The position numbers and the translations under genes were made by a program. Under the pieces are notes generated by a model, which searched no databases, was not told where the DNA came from, and was given only the letters and a program-made list of their open reading frames with translations. Source: CAYQLT01 sp964418425 (GTDB taxonomy: Bacteria > Bacillota > Limnochordia > Limnochordales > Geochordaceae). Taken from it: a stretch of 14,484 nucleotides of DNA. The stretch's first letter is position 1; every line of letters begins with the position of its first letter. Below are positions 8,074-14,299 of the stretch, piece by piece. The stretch covers positions 1 through 14,484 of the forward strand of contig CAYQLT010000063.1 of NCBI GenBank assembly GCA_964418425.1, in the 5' to 3' direction.

Positions 8074-9801
8074 TTACCCGGCCCGAGCGCCCATCACCCC
8101 GGCCCGGGCCGCTCGGTCTAGAATCCTGCGCACCCGCTCCACCTCGGGCAGCACCCGCTCCGTGGCGGGGTCCACGGCCCGGCACGCGCCCGCCACGATG
8201 CGGGTCACCACCTCGCCCCGGGCCTGGGGGTTACCCCGAAGGTGGGGTGCATCCAAGAGGCCGATGCGCACCGCTGTGGCCAGCGTGCGGGGATCCGACC
8301 ACGGGTCGTCCACCCGATCCGCCGCCAACGCCCGGATGGCATCCAAAAGCACCCGGGCCTCCTCCACCAGCTCCTGGCGCCGGGCCTGAACGGCCGGGTC
8401 TGCGGTCATGTCGGGAAGTCCCGCCAGGGCATCTCGCACGGCGCCCCGGGCGATTTTCACGCTCTCCACGATCTCCGCGGGCGTGGCAGCGTGGTCGGCC
8501 TCGCAAAAGGCGACCACGTGCAGGATGTGAGGGCGCACCGCCATCTGCAGCAGCACCGAGGCGCCCAGATGGCCCCTGGCCACCTGCGGGTCGGCAGGGT
8601 GGCTGGCCAGGCCGACCCGGGTCTCCCGCAACGTCTCGAAGTCCGGGCCGTGCAGCCCTTCGATCAGCTCCATCTTCGCAAGCATCTTGGCCAGATCCAT
8701 GGCCGGCGACGTGGCCGGCGGGGTGTGGAACATGTACTGGGCCACGTAGTGGCGCACCCCGGCCTTGCGGGCGTTATAAGCGGCCAGAAACGCCATGGCC
8801 ACCGCCACGCTGTCGGGCGCATCCCGCAGGCTCCAGTGGTGGGACTCGTTGCACTCCACGGGGATCCCCCGCTCCCCGTGCCAGGCGAACGCCTGCTGGG
8901 CCTCCCGGATCGTCTGCTCGATCCCCCGCCGGCTGCGCCCGTCCAGGAGGCTGTACCACGTAAACGGCACCGCCGCCCACGCCAGGTTGAGGGTCTGTAC
9001 CAGCAGCTCGGCCATGCGCAGGATGTCCCGGGTGCCGCTGTACGCCCGCATCAGGGGGAAGTTGCCCCGCCGGCTGGCCCGGTAGATGCGCCGGTAATCC
9101 TCGGCCGAGCGCACCGGCGCCCCGCCCGCGCCATCCTGGGCCGGGTCCATCTCTTCGGGGTGGAAGAAGTGCTCCTGGCAGTTTTGGTCCGTGGCCAGGG
9201 AGATGACGTCCAGCGCCCCGGATTCGGCCAGCTCGGCCACCCCGTCCACCGTCGCATCCAGATCCGGAAGCCCGAAGTGGTGCCGGATGATGGGGTAGGG
9301 ACGCTGGAACTGCACCCGTTCCACCAGCCGCTGCGGGTAGTGGACCGCCCCCGTGAGGGCCGCCGCATCGGGGAGCGAACCGAACCGCGACGCGTCCCCG
9401 CTCTGCAGGATTTCGGCCAGGTGCCGCAGGTAGACGGCCGTGGCCCGGTCGTCCTCGGTTCCGTCGAACACCCTGTGGAAAAACCGCATCTCCCGGGCCT
9501 CCCGGGCCACGGGAGGCGTTCCGCCGAACACAAACAGCCGACCCTCGGTCAACCCTTCGGCGGACAGCCGGGCCCGAAGCTGTTCGAGAACCTTGCGTCC
9601 CGCCACGGGCGTGAGCCGGTAGCTCAACCCCACCACGTCCGGCCGCCGGGTTCGAACCGCCTCCACGACCCGCTCCACCCCTGCGGCCGGCCCCATGAAG
9701 TGCACCTCGAAGCCGGTCTGTTCCGCGAGCCTCGCAAACCGATATAGCCCCGCCACGTGGACGCAGTCGCCCACCGCGGCGGCCAGCACGGTGCGCCTCA
9801 C
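8074..9801 (-). CDS. Cobalamin-binding-domain protein, possible B12-dependent mutase-like enzyme
   Basis: 575 aa. The N-terminus (about 5-100) is a B12-binding Rossmann domain: GDCVHVAG (11-18) holds D12, H15 and G18 (HxxG, lower axial His), GLSYRLTP (58-65) is the SxL strand and FGGTPP (92-97) the GG turn. Spacing from Asp to His is two residues instead of the one in the classical DxHxxG. The remaining ~450 residues look like a soluble alpha/beta, probably TIM-barrel, domain with striking polar motifs: DQNCQEHFFHPEEMDP (205-220), TWYSLLDGRSRRGIE (281-295), ECNESHHWSLRDAPD (316-330), MDLAKMLAKMELIEGL (368-383) and CEADHAATPAEI (433-444). I do not recognise a characterised enzyme; a relationship to glutamate-mutase-type proteins is only suggested by domain logic. 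The start is GTG 9801 with an excellent site, AAAGGAGGAG five bases upstream. It follows the opine-type dehydrogenase by 36 nt and precedes asnB by 55 nt. Confidence 0.8.
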   Translation of the reverse strand: MRRTVLAAAVGDCVHVAGLYRFARLAEQTGFEVHFMGPAAGVERVVEAVRTRRPDVVGLSYRLTPVAGRKVLEQLRARLSAEGLTEGRLFVFGGTPPVAREAREMRFFHRVFDGTEDDRATAVYLRHLAEILQSGDASRFGSLPDAAALTGAVHYPQRLVERVQFQRPYPIIRHHFGLPDLDATVDGVAELAESGALDVISLATDQNCQEHFFHPEEMDPAQDGAGGAPVRSAEDYRRIYRASRRGNFPLMRAYSGTRDILRMAELLVQTLNLAWAAVPFTWYSLLDGRSRRGIEQTIREAQQAFAWHGERGIPVECNESHHWSLRDAPDSVAVAMAFLAAYNARKAGVRHYVAQYMFHTPPATSPAMDLAKMLAKMELIEGLHGPDFETLRETRVGLASHPADPQVARGHLGASVLLQMAVRPHILHVVAFCEADHAATPAEIVESVKIARGAVRDALAGLPDMTADPAVQARRQELVEEARVLLDAIRALAADRVDDPWSDPRTLATAVRIGLLDAPHLRGNPQARGEVVTRIVAGACRAVDPATERVLPEVERVRRILDRAARAGVMGARAG

Positions 9802-9837
9802 GCCGTCTCCTCCTTTCCTCGCTCCCGGGGCCCCGCC

Positions 9838-10974
9838 TCAGCGTGCCGCAACCGGCGCCGGGTGCGCCGGCACGGTTTGGGGCAGCGCGCCGACCTCGCC
9901 GGTTTGGACCACCCGCCGAAGGTCCGCGGGCGTCGCGCTGTTTAGTCCCAACCGGGCGAGGGTTCGGCCGGTCTTGCGGAACTCGGTCCCCAGCAGCCGT
10001 GAGGCCATCTCGATGACCGCGTTCATCAGGGGCGCATCCTGCCCGGCCCGCCGGGCCAGGTCCGCCATGGGCACCAGCCCCGTGGGCACGTCCTCCAGCA
10101 GGTAGCGGTGGACCAGGGAGGTAGGGGCCATGACGCCCGCATAGGCGGGGTTCGCCTGCAAAAGCGCCCCGAGCTCCCGAAGGTCGCCCGGCACCGAGTA
10201 ACAGCGGCGAAGCCAGCCGGTCAAGGAGCAGGCCCGAGCTCCCCAGGCCCGGGCGGCGGCCATGCGCTCCCGATCCAGCCCGAGCAGCAGGGCGATCACC
10301 CCGGCGGTCATCCCCTGCCGGTAAAACGCAAAGCGTTCACCGGCCTCGATGCGGGCCGCGTTGAGCACCATGGGCGCGGGATGCAGGATGGCCCCCATGT
10401 TGGCAAAGCCCGTCTCAAGCACGCTTCCCGCCGGCGTCGCCCGCACCAGGGGAGCCAGCGCCTGCACCGCCTGGCGGCTGCGCCAGGCGGGTAGGGCTGC
10501 GACCCGAAGATGGCGCTTCACCCCGAAGAGGTGCAGGCGCCCCGGTTCCGGACTGCGGCACGTGTACAGCAGCGTATCGGTCTCCGCCACCGCGGCGACC
10601 CGGGCGCCCAGGGTGTGGAGCACGCAGGCGAACTCCACAGCGCCGAGCGTACGGCCCGGGTGGAGCACCACGAGGTGGTGGGGGCCTAAATGCGGGGCCA
10701 GCCATCGGGCCACGTCGGCGTGGGCGCACGCCGGCGTGGTGACGATCACCACATCCGCCGCCCGAACGCAGGCCGGATCCGTCGTCGCCCCCTCGATGCC
10801 AACCGTCCCCTGCCATACCCCCGCCACCTGAACCACAGGCCGCTCAAGGAGCGGCGCGATCCGGTCCCGGGAACGGTTGAGCACAACCACCGTATGCCCG
10901 GCCCGTCCCAGATGGCCTGCGGTCGAAAGTCCCCCCGGGCCGGCGCCCACCACACAGTACCGAAGCAACCCCAT
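9838..10974 (-). CDS. Opine (octopine/nopaline-type) dehydrogenase family protein
   Basis: 378 aa. The family reductively condenses an alpha-keto acid with an amino-acid amine (or the reverse) using NAD(P)H. An N-terminal Rossmann domain opens with CVVGAGPGGLSTAGHLGRAG (7-26, GxGxxG at 10-15). The C-terminal helical octopine/nopaline domain has NMGAILHPAPMVLNAARIE (192-210; catalytic His in HP at 198-199), then LDRERMAAARAWG (233-245), MAPTSLVHRYLLEDVPTGLV (282-301) and GRTLARLGL (336-344), all in family order. The ATG at 10974 is chosen because it starts right before the Rossmann strand and has GGGAAGGGAAGG eight bases upstream; an in-frame ATG at 11055 would add 27 unrelated residues. It is the first gene of a probable three-gene operon and lies downstream of a c-di-AMP riboswitch, with about 325 nt between aptamer and start. 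The substrates are unknown. Ketopantoate- or glycerol-3-phosphate-dehydrogenase-like relatives are less likely because the C-terminal motifs are opine-type. Confidence 0.88.
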   Translation of the reverse strand: MGLLRYCVVGAGPGGLSTAGHLGRAGHTVVVLNRSRDRIAPLLERPVVQVAGVWQGTVGIEGATTDPACVRAADVVIVTTPACAHADVARWLAPHLGPHHLVVLHPGRTLGAVEFACVLHTLGARVAAVAETDTLLYTCRSPEPGRLHLFGVKRHLRVAALPAWRSRQAVQALAPLVRATPAGSVLETGFANMGAILHPAPMVLNAARIEAGERFAFYRQGMTAGVIALLLGLDRERMAAARAWGARACSLTGWLRRCYSVPGDLRELGALLQANPAYAGVMAPTSLVHRYLLEDVPTGLVPMADLARRAGQDAPLMNAVIEMASRLLGTEFRKTGRTLARLGLNSATPADLRRVVQTGEVGALPQTVPAHPAPVAAR

Positions 10975-11249
10975 GCCCCATGCCTTCCCTTCCCTCGCCA
11001 CGCGGAAGGCCGGCTTGAGCCGCCCCAAGCCCGCGGGCCCGCCGCCCGGCGCCATCCACCCGGGCCCGCAGAAAGCCCCGAAGCGCCGACTACCCGCCTG
11101 GCGGCGCGCAGGCCGGGTGCTGCCCCGAGCCGGGACAACAAGGCGGCCACGCCACAGGGATGGTCCGGCAATGCATATGCCTGCCGCTTCGCAGAGTCAC
11201 GAACGCCAGGCGCGCCGGGGCCCGCTCTTCGGTCGGGAGCCCGGCGATG
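10975..11249 (-). other. Intergenic leader between riboswitch region and opine-type dehydrogenase, no gene recognised
   Basis: All reading frames here give low-complexity Pro/Arg/Gly/Ala translations without family motifs on either strand. I see no convincing promoter on the minus strand (only a weak TATG-containing stretch near 11170) and no T-tailed terminator. It may be a long untranslated leader or the remains of a lost gene. Confidence 0.4.
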
Positions 11250-11280
11250 GGAAGGAAGAAGCCGGGGGCACAACCGCCAT
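11197..11280 (-). CDS. Possible 27-codon leader ORF directly after the riboswitch
   Basis: ATG at 11280 to TGA at 11199-11197, 27 residues beginning MAVVPPASSFPSPG, no recognised domain. An SD-like AGAGGAGG (11299-11292) lies 11 nt upstream, which is slightly long. The same purine stretch GGAAAGAGGAGG (11303-11292) can pair with CUUCUUCCUUCC (11261-11250) inside this ORF in 11 of 12 positions, counting G-U. It may therefore be a regulatory leader and not a protein gene. Pro/Ser/Arg-rich composition is common for chance ORFs in GC-rich DNA. Confidence 0.2.
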   Translation of the reverse strand: MAVVPPASSFPSPGSRPKSGPRRAWRS

Positions 11281-11300
11281 CGCCAGGCCCACCTCCTCTT

Positions 11301-11465
11301 TCCACGCTTGCGGGGTTAGCTGACGGGCTCGGATCGAAAGAGTGTGACCCGTCCACCTCGCGGGCCGGGCTGCGGCAAGCCCGGCTACCGGTGGGTCCCT
11401 GGCCGCGAGGCGGATTCGCCCCGGTAAGGTCGGGTCCCCCGCTTCTCCGGCGGCCTCAAGCGGCC
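11301..11465 (-). ncRNA. c-di-AMP riboswitch (ydaO/yuaA type)
   Basis: Read on the minus strand, the conserved blocks of this aptamer occur in order. P1 5' strand CGCUUG is at 11462-11457. GCGGGGGACCC is at 11442-11432, GGGGCGAAUCC at 11422-11412 and CAGGGACC at 11401-11394. CCCGUCAGCUAACCCCG is at 11327-11311. P1 closes with CAAGCG at 11310-11305, an exact 6-bp complement. GC-rich variable helices sit between them, including an 8-bp hairpin GCCGGGCU/AGCCCGGC and a CCGCGAGG/CCUCGCGG helix. This is the known c-di-AMP sensor of Bacillota and relatives, usually an OFF switch in front of cell-wall hydrolase, potassium or osmolyte genes. It has its own promoter about 90 nt upstream. The next recognisable gene is the opine-type dehydrogenase, so the riboswitch probably controls that operon. 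Identification rests on remembered consensus; boundaries are approximate. Confidence 0.88.
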
Positions 11466-11473
11466 CCGGAGAA
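11443..11473 (-). promoter_or_regulatory. Hairpin competing with riboswitch P1
   Basis: A near-perfect inverted repeat: TTCTCCGG then GGCC, a 6-base loop, GGCC and CCGGAGAA (one unpaired base), all on the minus strand. The loop and inner stem contain the 5' strand of P1, so this hairpin and the closed aptamer are mutually exclusive. It could be the ligand-free fold. It has no T-run after it, so a simple terminator is unlikely. Confidence 0.45.
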
Positions 11474-11551
11474 TTCAGCGCTCAAGTGGGCCGGTCGGCT
11501 GCAACTGCCAACCGATGGCCGTATTGCGTTTTGCGTTCCTCTGGCGAGGAG

Positions 11552-11579
11552 CTTATCACCCCGTCGCAGGGGGTGTCAA
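11552..11579 (-). promoter_or_regulatory. Sigma-70-type promoter for the riboswitch transcript
   Basis: On the minus strand TTGACA (11579-11574) is followed after 16 nt by GATAAG (11557-11552); a TG-preceded TAAGCT one step further is an alternative -10. Transcription would begin near 11545, about 80 nt before the aptamer. The spacer holds an inverted repeat CACCCC-N7-GGGGTG (11575-11557), a possible operator. Confidence 0.65.
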
Positions 11580-11671
11580 ACCGCAAGAGCCCCGGCCGAC
11601 ACGCCCGAGCCGCCGCCGGCACCCCCGGGCATCCGCCGGCACGCCCGGGTCTTCGCCGGGGCCGGACAGCG

Positions 11672-12472
11672 CTACGGGCGGCGCAGCACCAGCACCAGCC
11701 GCCGGGAGTCGACCGTGAGGGGTTCGTCGCCGTCCAGGCTGCCGTATGCACCCGCCACCTCGAACCCGGCCCGCCGGGCCAGGCCCGCCAGTTCCACCAG
11801 GCTGTACTGGCGGATGGAGAACCGCCGGCGCACCACCCGCCCCCCGGTGAGCACGATCCGCTCCGTCTCCGTGCGGTCCGTGAAGACGTCGAAGCGCACC
11901 CGCTCCAGGGTGAAGCCGGCCGGCGTCTCCACCCACAGCAGATCCCGGCCGGACTTGATGAGCCAGTACTTGTGGATCATCTCCATCACCAGCCGGCCTC
12001 CGGGACGCAGACACCGGAAGAACGCCTCCAGCACCCGGGCATCTTCTTCCTCGTTCTCCAGGTACCCGAAGGAGCTGAACATGTGGATGGCCACGTCGTA
12101 GGCTTCCGGCCGCACGAACTCTCGCATGTCGCAACGCACCAGCTCCAGGCTTCCGGCCTGCGACGAGGAGACCAGAGGCTCGGCCTGGGGCCCGAAGGGA
12201 CCGTGCACCGCCACCCCGGCCTGCTCGGCGCGCTGTCTGGCGACGCCCAGCAGGTATCCGGAGAGATCCACCCCCGTCACCTGGTAGCCCCGGCGGGCCA
12301 GCTCGATGGCGTGGCGGCCCTGCCCGCAGGGCATGTCCAGGACGTCCGCCGGCGGCGAAAGCTGGAGCAGGCGCTCGATGGCATCTACCTGCTGCGCGCT
12401 GAACTCGGGGGTCAACAGGGCGTCGTACGTCGCCAGGTAGCTCTCGTCGAAGACCTCCTCGTACCAGGCCAT
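11672..12472 (-). CDS. Class I SAM-dependent methyltransferase
   Basis: 266 aa. The Rossmann methyltransferase core shows motif I VLDMPCGQGRHA (44-55), motif II GVDLSGYLLGVAR (67-79), then LVRCDMREF and YDVAIHMFSSFGYLENEEEDARVL, and the post-core LRPGGRLVMEM. The C-terminal half has the pattern F.IR.Y.L.EL..L...AGFEV...YGS..G, which is shared by a broad group of uncharacterised small-molecule or RNA methyltransferases. The ATG at 12472 is preferred: it opens right at the family N-terminus (MAWYEEVFDESYLATYD) and has GGGAGG about 10 nt upstream. An earlier in-frame start would overlap ttuA and add unrelated residues. It is 19 nt after the ttuA stop and last in that operon. The target is unknown. 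Position beside a tRNA thiolation pair makes a nucleic-acid or sulfur-metabolite substrate conceivable, but the sequence does not look like TrmI or other known tRNA methyltransferases. Confidence 0.85.
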   Translation of the reverse strand: MAWYEEVFDESYLATYDALLTPEFSAQQVDAIERLLQLSPPADVLDMPCGQGRHAIELARRGYQVTGVDLSGYLLGVARQRAEQAGVAVHGPFGPQAEPLVSSSQAGSLELVRCDMREFVRPEAYDVAIHMFSSFGYLENEEEDARVLEAFFRCLRPGGRLVMEMIHKYWLIKSGRDLLWVETPAGFTLERVRFDVFTDRTETERIVLTGGRVVRRRFSIRQYSLVELAGLARRAGFEVAGAYGSLDGDEPLTVDSRRLVLVLRRP

Positions 12473-12491
12473 GGCCCGGCGCCCTCCCTGC

Positions 12492-13427
12492 CTACCCGTC
12501 GGGCCGGGCCGACGGGCTCGGGGCCAGCGCTTGCGCCCGTTCCACCAGCCGGCAGAACGCGCACACCTCACCGGGTGTGGGCTCCCCGCAGCGGCGGCAG
12601 GCGCCCAGGGCTACCGGTTCGGAGGAAAACAGGCGGCGGCCCCGCTCGTAGAAGCCGAACAGGAACTGGTGCTTGGTTCCGGGCGCCGCCTGCTCCAGCC
12701 GATTGAGAACCTCCTTGTAGAGGTGGCTGGAGGCTCCCACCGCCATCGGGCACTCGTCCACCTCGTAGTCGATTCCGGCCAGCACGGCGTAGGCTGCCAC
12801 TTCCCGCTCGGCGAGCCGCACGAGGGGCTTCACCTTGCGCACCAGACCCGCCTCGCTGGCCGGCATGACGGCCCGCTGGCGGGCCACGTACTCCGTCTGC
12901 CAGTGCAGCAGGTTGCCCAGGAGCGTCGCCGCCTCATCGTCCAGGTTGTGACCGGTGGCGATCACGTCGTACCCGTGCTGGCGGGCGAAGCGGTTGAACA
13001 GGTGGCGCTTGGTGGTGCCGCACGCCGAGCAGGAGATGCGCCGGGTGAGCCGGGACAGCTCCTCGATGCCAAACCCCAGCTCCTCGGCCACAGAGACCAC
13101 ATGCAGCACCAGGCCCCGGCTGTCGGCGAAGGCCCGGGTCTTCCCGGCCGACTCCTCCGAATACTCGCCGATGCCCAGCTGCAGGTGGAGCCCGTCGGCC
13201 GTGTACCCGAGCCGCTGGAGGATATCCCACAGCGCCAGGCTGTCCTTGCCGCCGGAGACGGCCACCAGGATGCGATCCTGGCGCGTGAACATCTTCTCGT
13301 CGTCGATGGCGCGCTGCACCTGGCGCAGGACGTGCTCGATGAAGTGTTCCCGGCAAAAGCCGGCGTTGTGGCGGCGCACCTCCACCACGGCCGGTTGCCG
13401 GCACTTGACGCACTTCACCGGAGACAT
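12492..13427 (-). CDS. ttuA: tRNA 2-thiouridine synthase TtuA (TtcA/TtuA family)
   Basis: 311 aa. TtuA adenylates U54 in the tRNA T-loop and inserts sulfur, with a 4Fe-4S cluster and a protein-thiocarboxylate donor. An N-terminal zinc site is formed by C6, C9, C25 and H28 (KCVKC ... FCREH). The PP-loop SGGKDS is at 58-63, followed by ALWDILQRLGY and the GEYS segment. The cluster ligands are C133 and C136 (SCSACGTTKRH) and C226 (DECP). HNLDDEA (160-166) completes the ATP site. A C-terminal zinc finger has C277, C280, C289, C292. All of these match Thermus TtuA in order and spacing. Start: GTG 13430, ATG 13427 and GTG 13418 are possible. GTG 13418 would begin MKCVKC, closest to the Thermus protein, and is better spaced from GAGG; ATG is reported as the conservative choice. 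The neighbouring ubiquitin-like protein is its probable sulfur donor. TtcA (C32 of tRNA) is less likely because it lacks these zinc sites. Confidence 0.9.
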   Translation of the reverse strand: MSPVKCVKCRQPAVVEVRRHNAGFCREHFIEHVLRQVQRAIDDEKMFTRQDRILVAVSGGKDSLALWDILQRLGYTADGLHLQLGIGEYSEESAGKTRAFADSRGLVLHVVSVAEELGFGIEELSRLTRRISCSACGTTKRHLFNRFARQHGYDVIATGHNLDDEAATLLGNLLHWQTEYVARQRAVMPASEAGLVRKVKPLVRLAEREVAAYAVLAGIDYEVDECPMAVGASSHLYKEVLNRLEQAAPGTKHQFLFGFYERGRRLFSSEPVALGACRRCGEPTPGEVCAFCRLVERAQALAPSPSARPDG

Positions 13428-13512
13428 CACCTCTTCTGTGACCAGTCTACCTCACCGGCCGCCCGGGTGACGCCGGGCGCATGGCAGCTGCCGGAGCCGC
13501 CAGGAGCGCACC

Positions 13513-13710
13513 TCAACCGCCGGAGAGCGCAGGGCGCACCTCGATCTCGTCGGAGTCCTCCACCACGGCGTCCGAGGTGAGCAAGGTGTCGCCCCGGATG
13601 ACGATCACCGTCTCCGGGTTGATCCGCATCTCCTCCAGGATGCTCTTCACCGTCCGAGGGCCCCGAAACTCCCACTCCTGGCGCTTCGGAATGCGCATGC
13701 GTACCTTCAA
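13513..13710 (-). CDS. ttuB: Ubiquitin-like sulfur carrier protein, TtuB-like (ThiS/MoaD family)
   Basis: 65 aa, the same length as I recall for Thermus TtuB. Beta-grasp pattern: strand KVRMRIPKRQEWEF, helix TVKSILEEMRI, NPETVIVIRGDTLL, then DSDEIEVRP, ending in the C-terminal Gly-Gly (ALSGG) that is activated to a thiocarboxylate. It would donate sulfur to TtuA, the next gene 85 nt downstream. TTG 13710 is chosen because it preserves the first beta strand, has AGGGGG nine nt upstream and sits about 40 nt after a predicted transcription start. ATG 13698 (GAAGG five nt upstream) would shorten the first strand by four residues. Longer in-frame extensions run through the promoter and are rejected. 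A role in thiamine or molybdopterin synthesis is possible for the family, but no such genes are nearby. Confidence 0.85.
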   Translation of the reverse strand: MKVRMRIPKRQEWEFRGPRTVKSILEEMRINPETVIVIRGDTLLTSDAVVEDSDEIEVRPALSGG

Positions 13711-13756
13711 GGCCGCCCGCCCCCTATCGTCGCGCGCCCACAGGAGCGCATCCTTC

Positions 13757-13785
13757 ACAGTAGCGAACCCGGTGCCGCTCGTCAA
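13757..13785 (-). promoter_or_regulatory. Promoter of the ttuB-ttuA-methyltransferase operon
   Basis: On the minus strand TTGACG (13785-13780), 17 nt spacer, TACTGT (13762-13757). The predicted start near 13750 gives a leader of about 40 nt to ttuB. It is divergent from the hicB promoter, which begins about 57 nt away. Confidence 0.6.
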
Positions 13786-13841
13786 AGCGGGCCGCGCCTC
13801 GGGCCAACAGCCCGTCGAACCCGCATACGCCACCCCCTTGT

Positions 13842-13871
13842 TTGACAGCGACTGCTGGCAAGTGCTAGCAT
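13842..13871 (+). promoter_or_regulatory. Promoter of the hicB-like gene
   Basis: TTGACA (13842-13847), 18 nt spacer, TAGCAT (13866-13871) preceded by TG one base upstream (extended -10). The start would be near 13878, about 33 nt before the ATG. Confidence 0.6.
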
Positions 13872-13910
13872 GGCCTCGGCGTGCAGCCATGCCTCGAAGG
13901 GGCAACGCAG

Positions 13911-14120
13911 ATGGACGAACTGATTTTCGAAGTACGCGAGGCAGACGACGGCGGATACTGGGCTCGTGCCCTGGGCGTCGACCTATTTACCCAAGGCGAG
14001 ACCTGGGAGGAACTCCGGTTGAAGGTACGCGAGGCGGTTGATTGCCACTTCGGGCCCGGAGAAGACGCACCCAAGTTGGTCCGACTCCATTTCGTCAAGG
14101 ACGAGGTCCTCGCTCTTTGA
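13911..14120 (+). CDS. HicB-family type II antitoxin
   Basis: 69 aa. The sequence follows the small HicB-like antitoxin fold: MDELIFEVREADDGGYWARA, then LGVDLFTQGETWEELRLKV, REAVDCHFG and KLVRLHFVKDEVLAL. HicB neutralises the HicA mRNA interferase and usually represses its own operon. Small HicB proteins of this kind without a DNA-binding tail are common and are sometimes mislabelled 2-oxoisovalerate dehydrogenase. The ATG at 13911 has GAAGGGG seven nt upstream; an in-frame ATG at 13881 has no such site. It reads opposite to all neighbours and has its own promoter. Its stop overlaps a TTG that begins the decayed toxin gene. Confidence 0.85.
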   Translation: MDELIFEVREADDGGYWARALGVDLFTQGETWEELRLKVREAVDCHFGPGEDAPKLVRLHFVKDEVLAL

Positions 14121-14299
14121 AGCTGCCGGGGGAAGCCACGTCTGGCTGACTCATCCCGGCCCCTCCGGAGCACCATATCACGGTGCCCAAGCATGCTGTT
14201 CTCAAAGTCGGACTCCTGAATGGGATTGTGTTGTCTGTGTCCACCCACCTGAAGGTGGAGCGGGAAGCCATCGTGCGCCTGCTCTCGCAAGAAGATTGA
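14117..14299 (+). pseudogene. Decayed HicA-family toxin
   Basis: A TTG overlapping the antitoxin stop begins MKLP, the usual HicA opening. The first ~25 residues of the RNA-interferase domain are then missing. A shifted frame resumes with GGSHVWLTHPGPSG, which contains the catalytic-type GSH motif. Another shift gives HHITVPKHAVLKVGLLNGIV, then LSVSTHLKVEREAIVRLLSQ and stop TGA at 14299; this matches the HicA C-terminal strand and helix (VTVP.H..LK.G.L..I). An internal deletion plus at least two frame changes make a working toxin very unlikely. The deletion point and shift positions are approximate. Confidence 0.72.

Noticed and set aside
8242..9747. A 501-codon plus-strand frame, and a similar one at 5307-6770
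   Set aside because: Both are antisense shadows of the cobalamin protein and of rpsD/asnB, with no family signature.
11492..11514. Leader hairpin CGGTTGGC/GCCGACCG upstream of the aptamer, considered as a second riboswitch or terminator
   Set aside because: It is a simple stem with no conserved aptamer blocks and no T-run. It may just be part of the leader fold.
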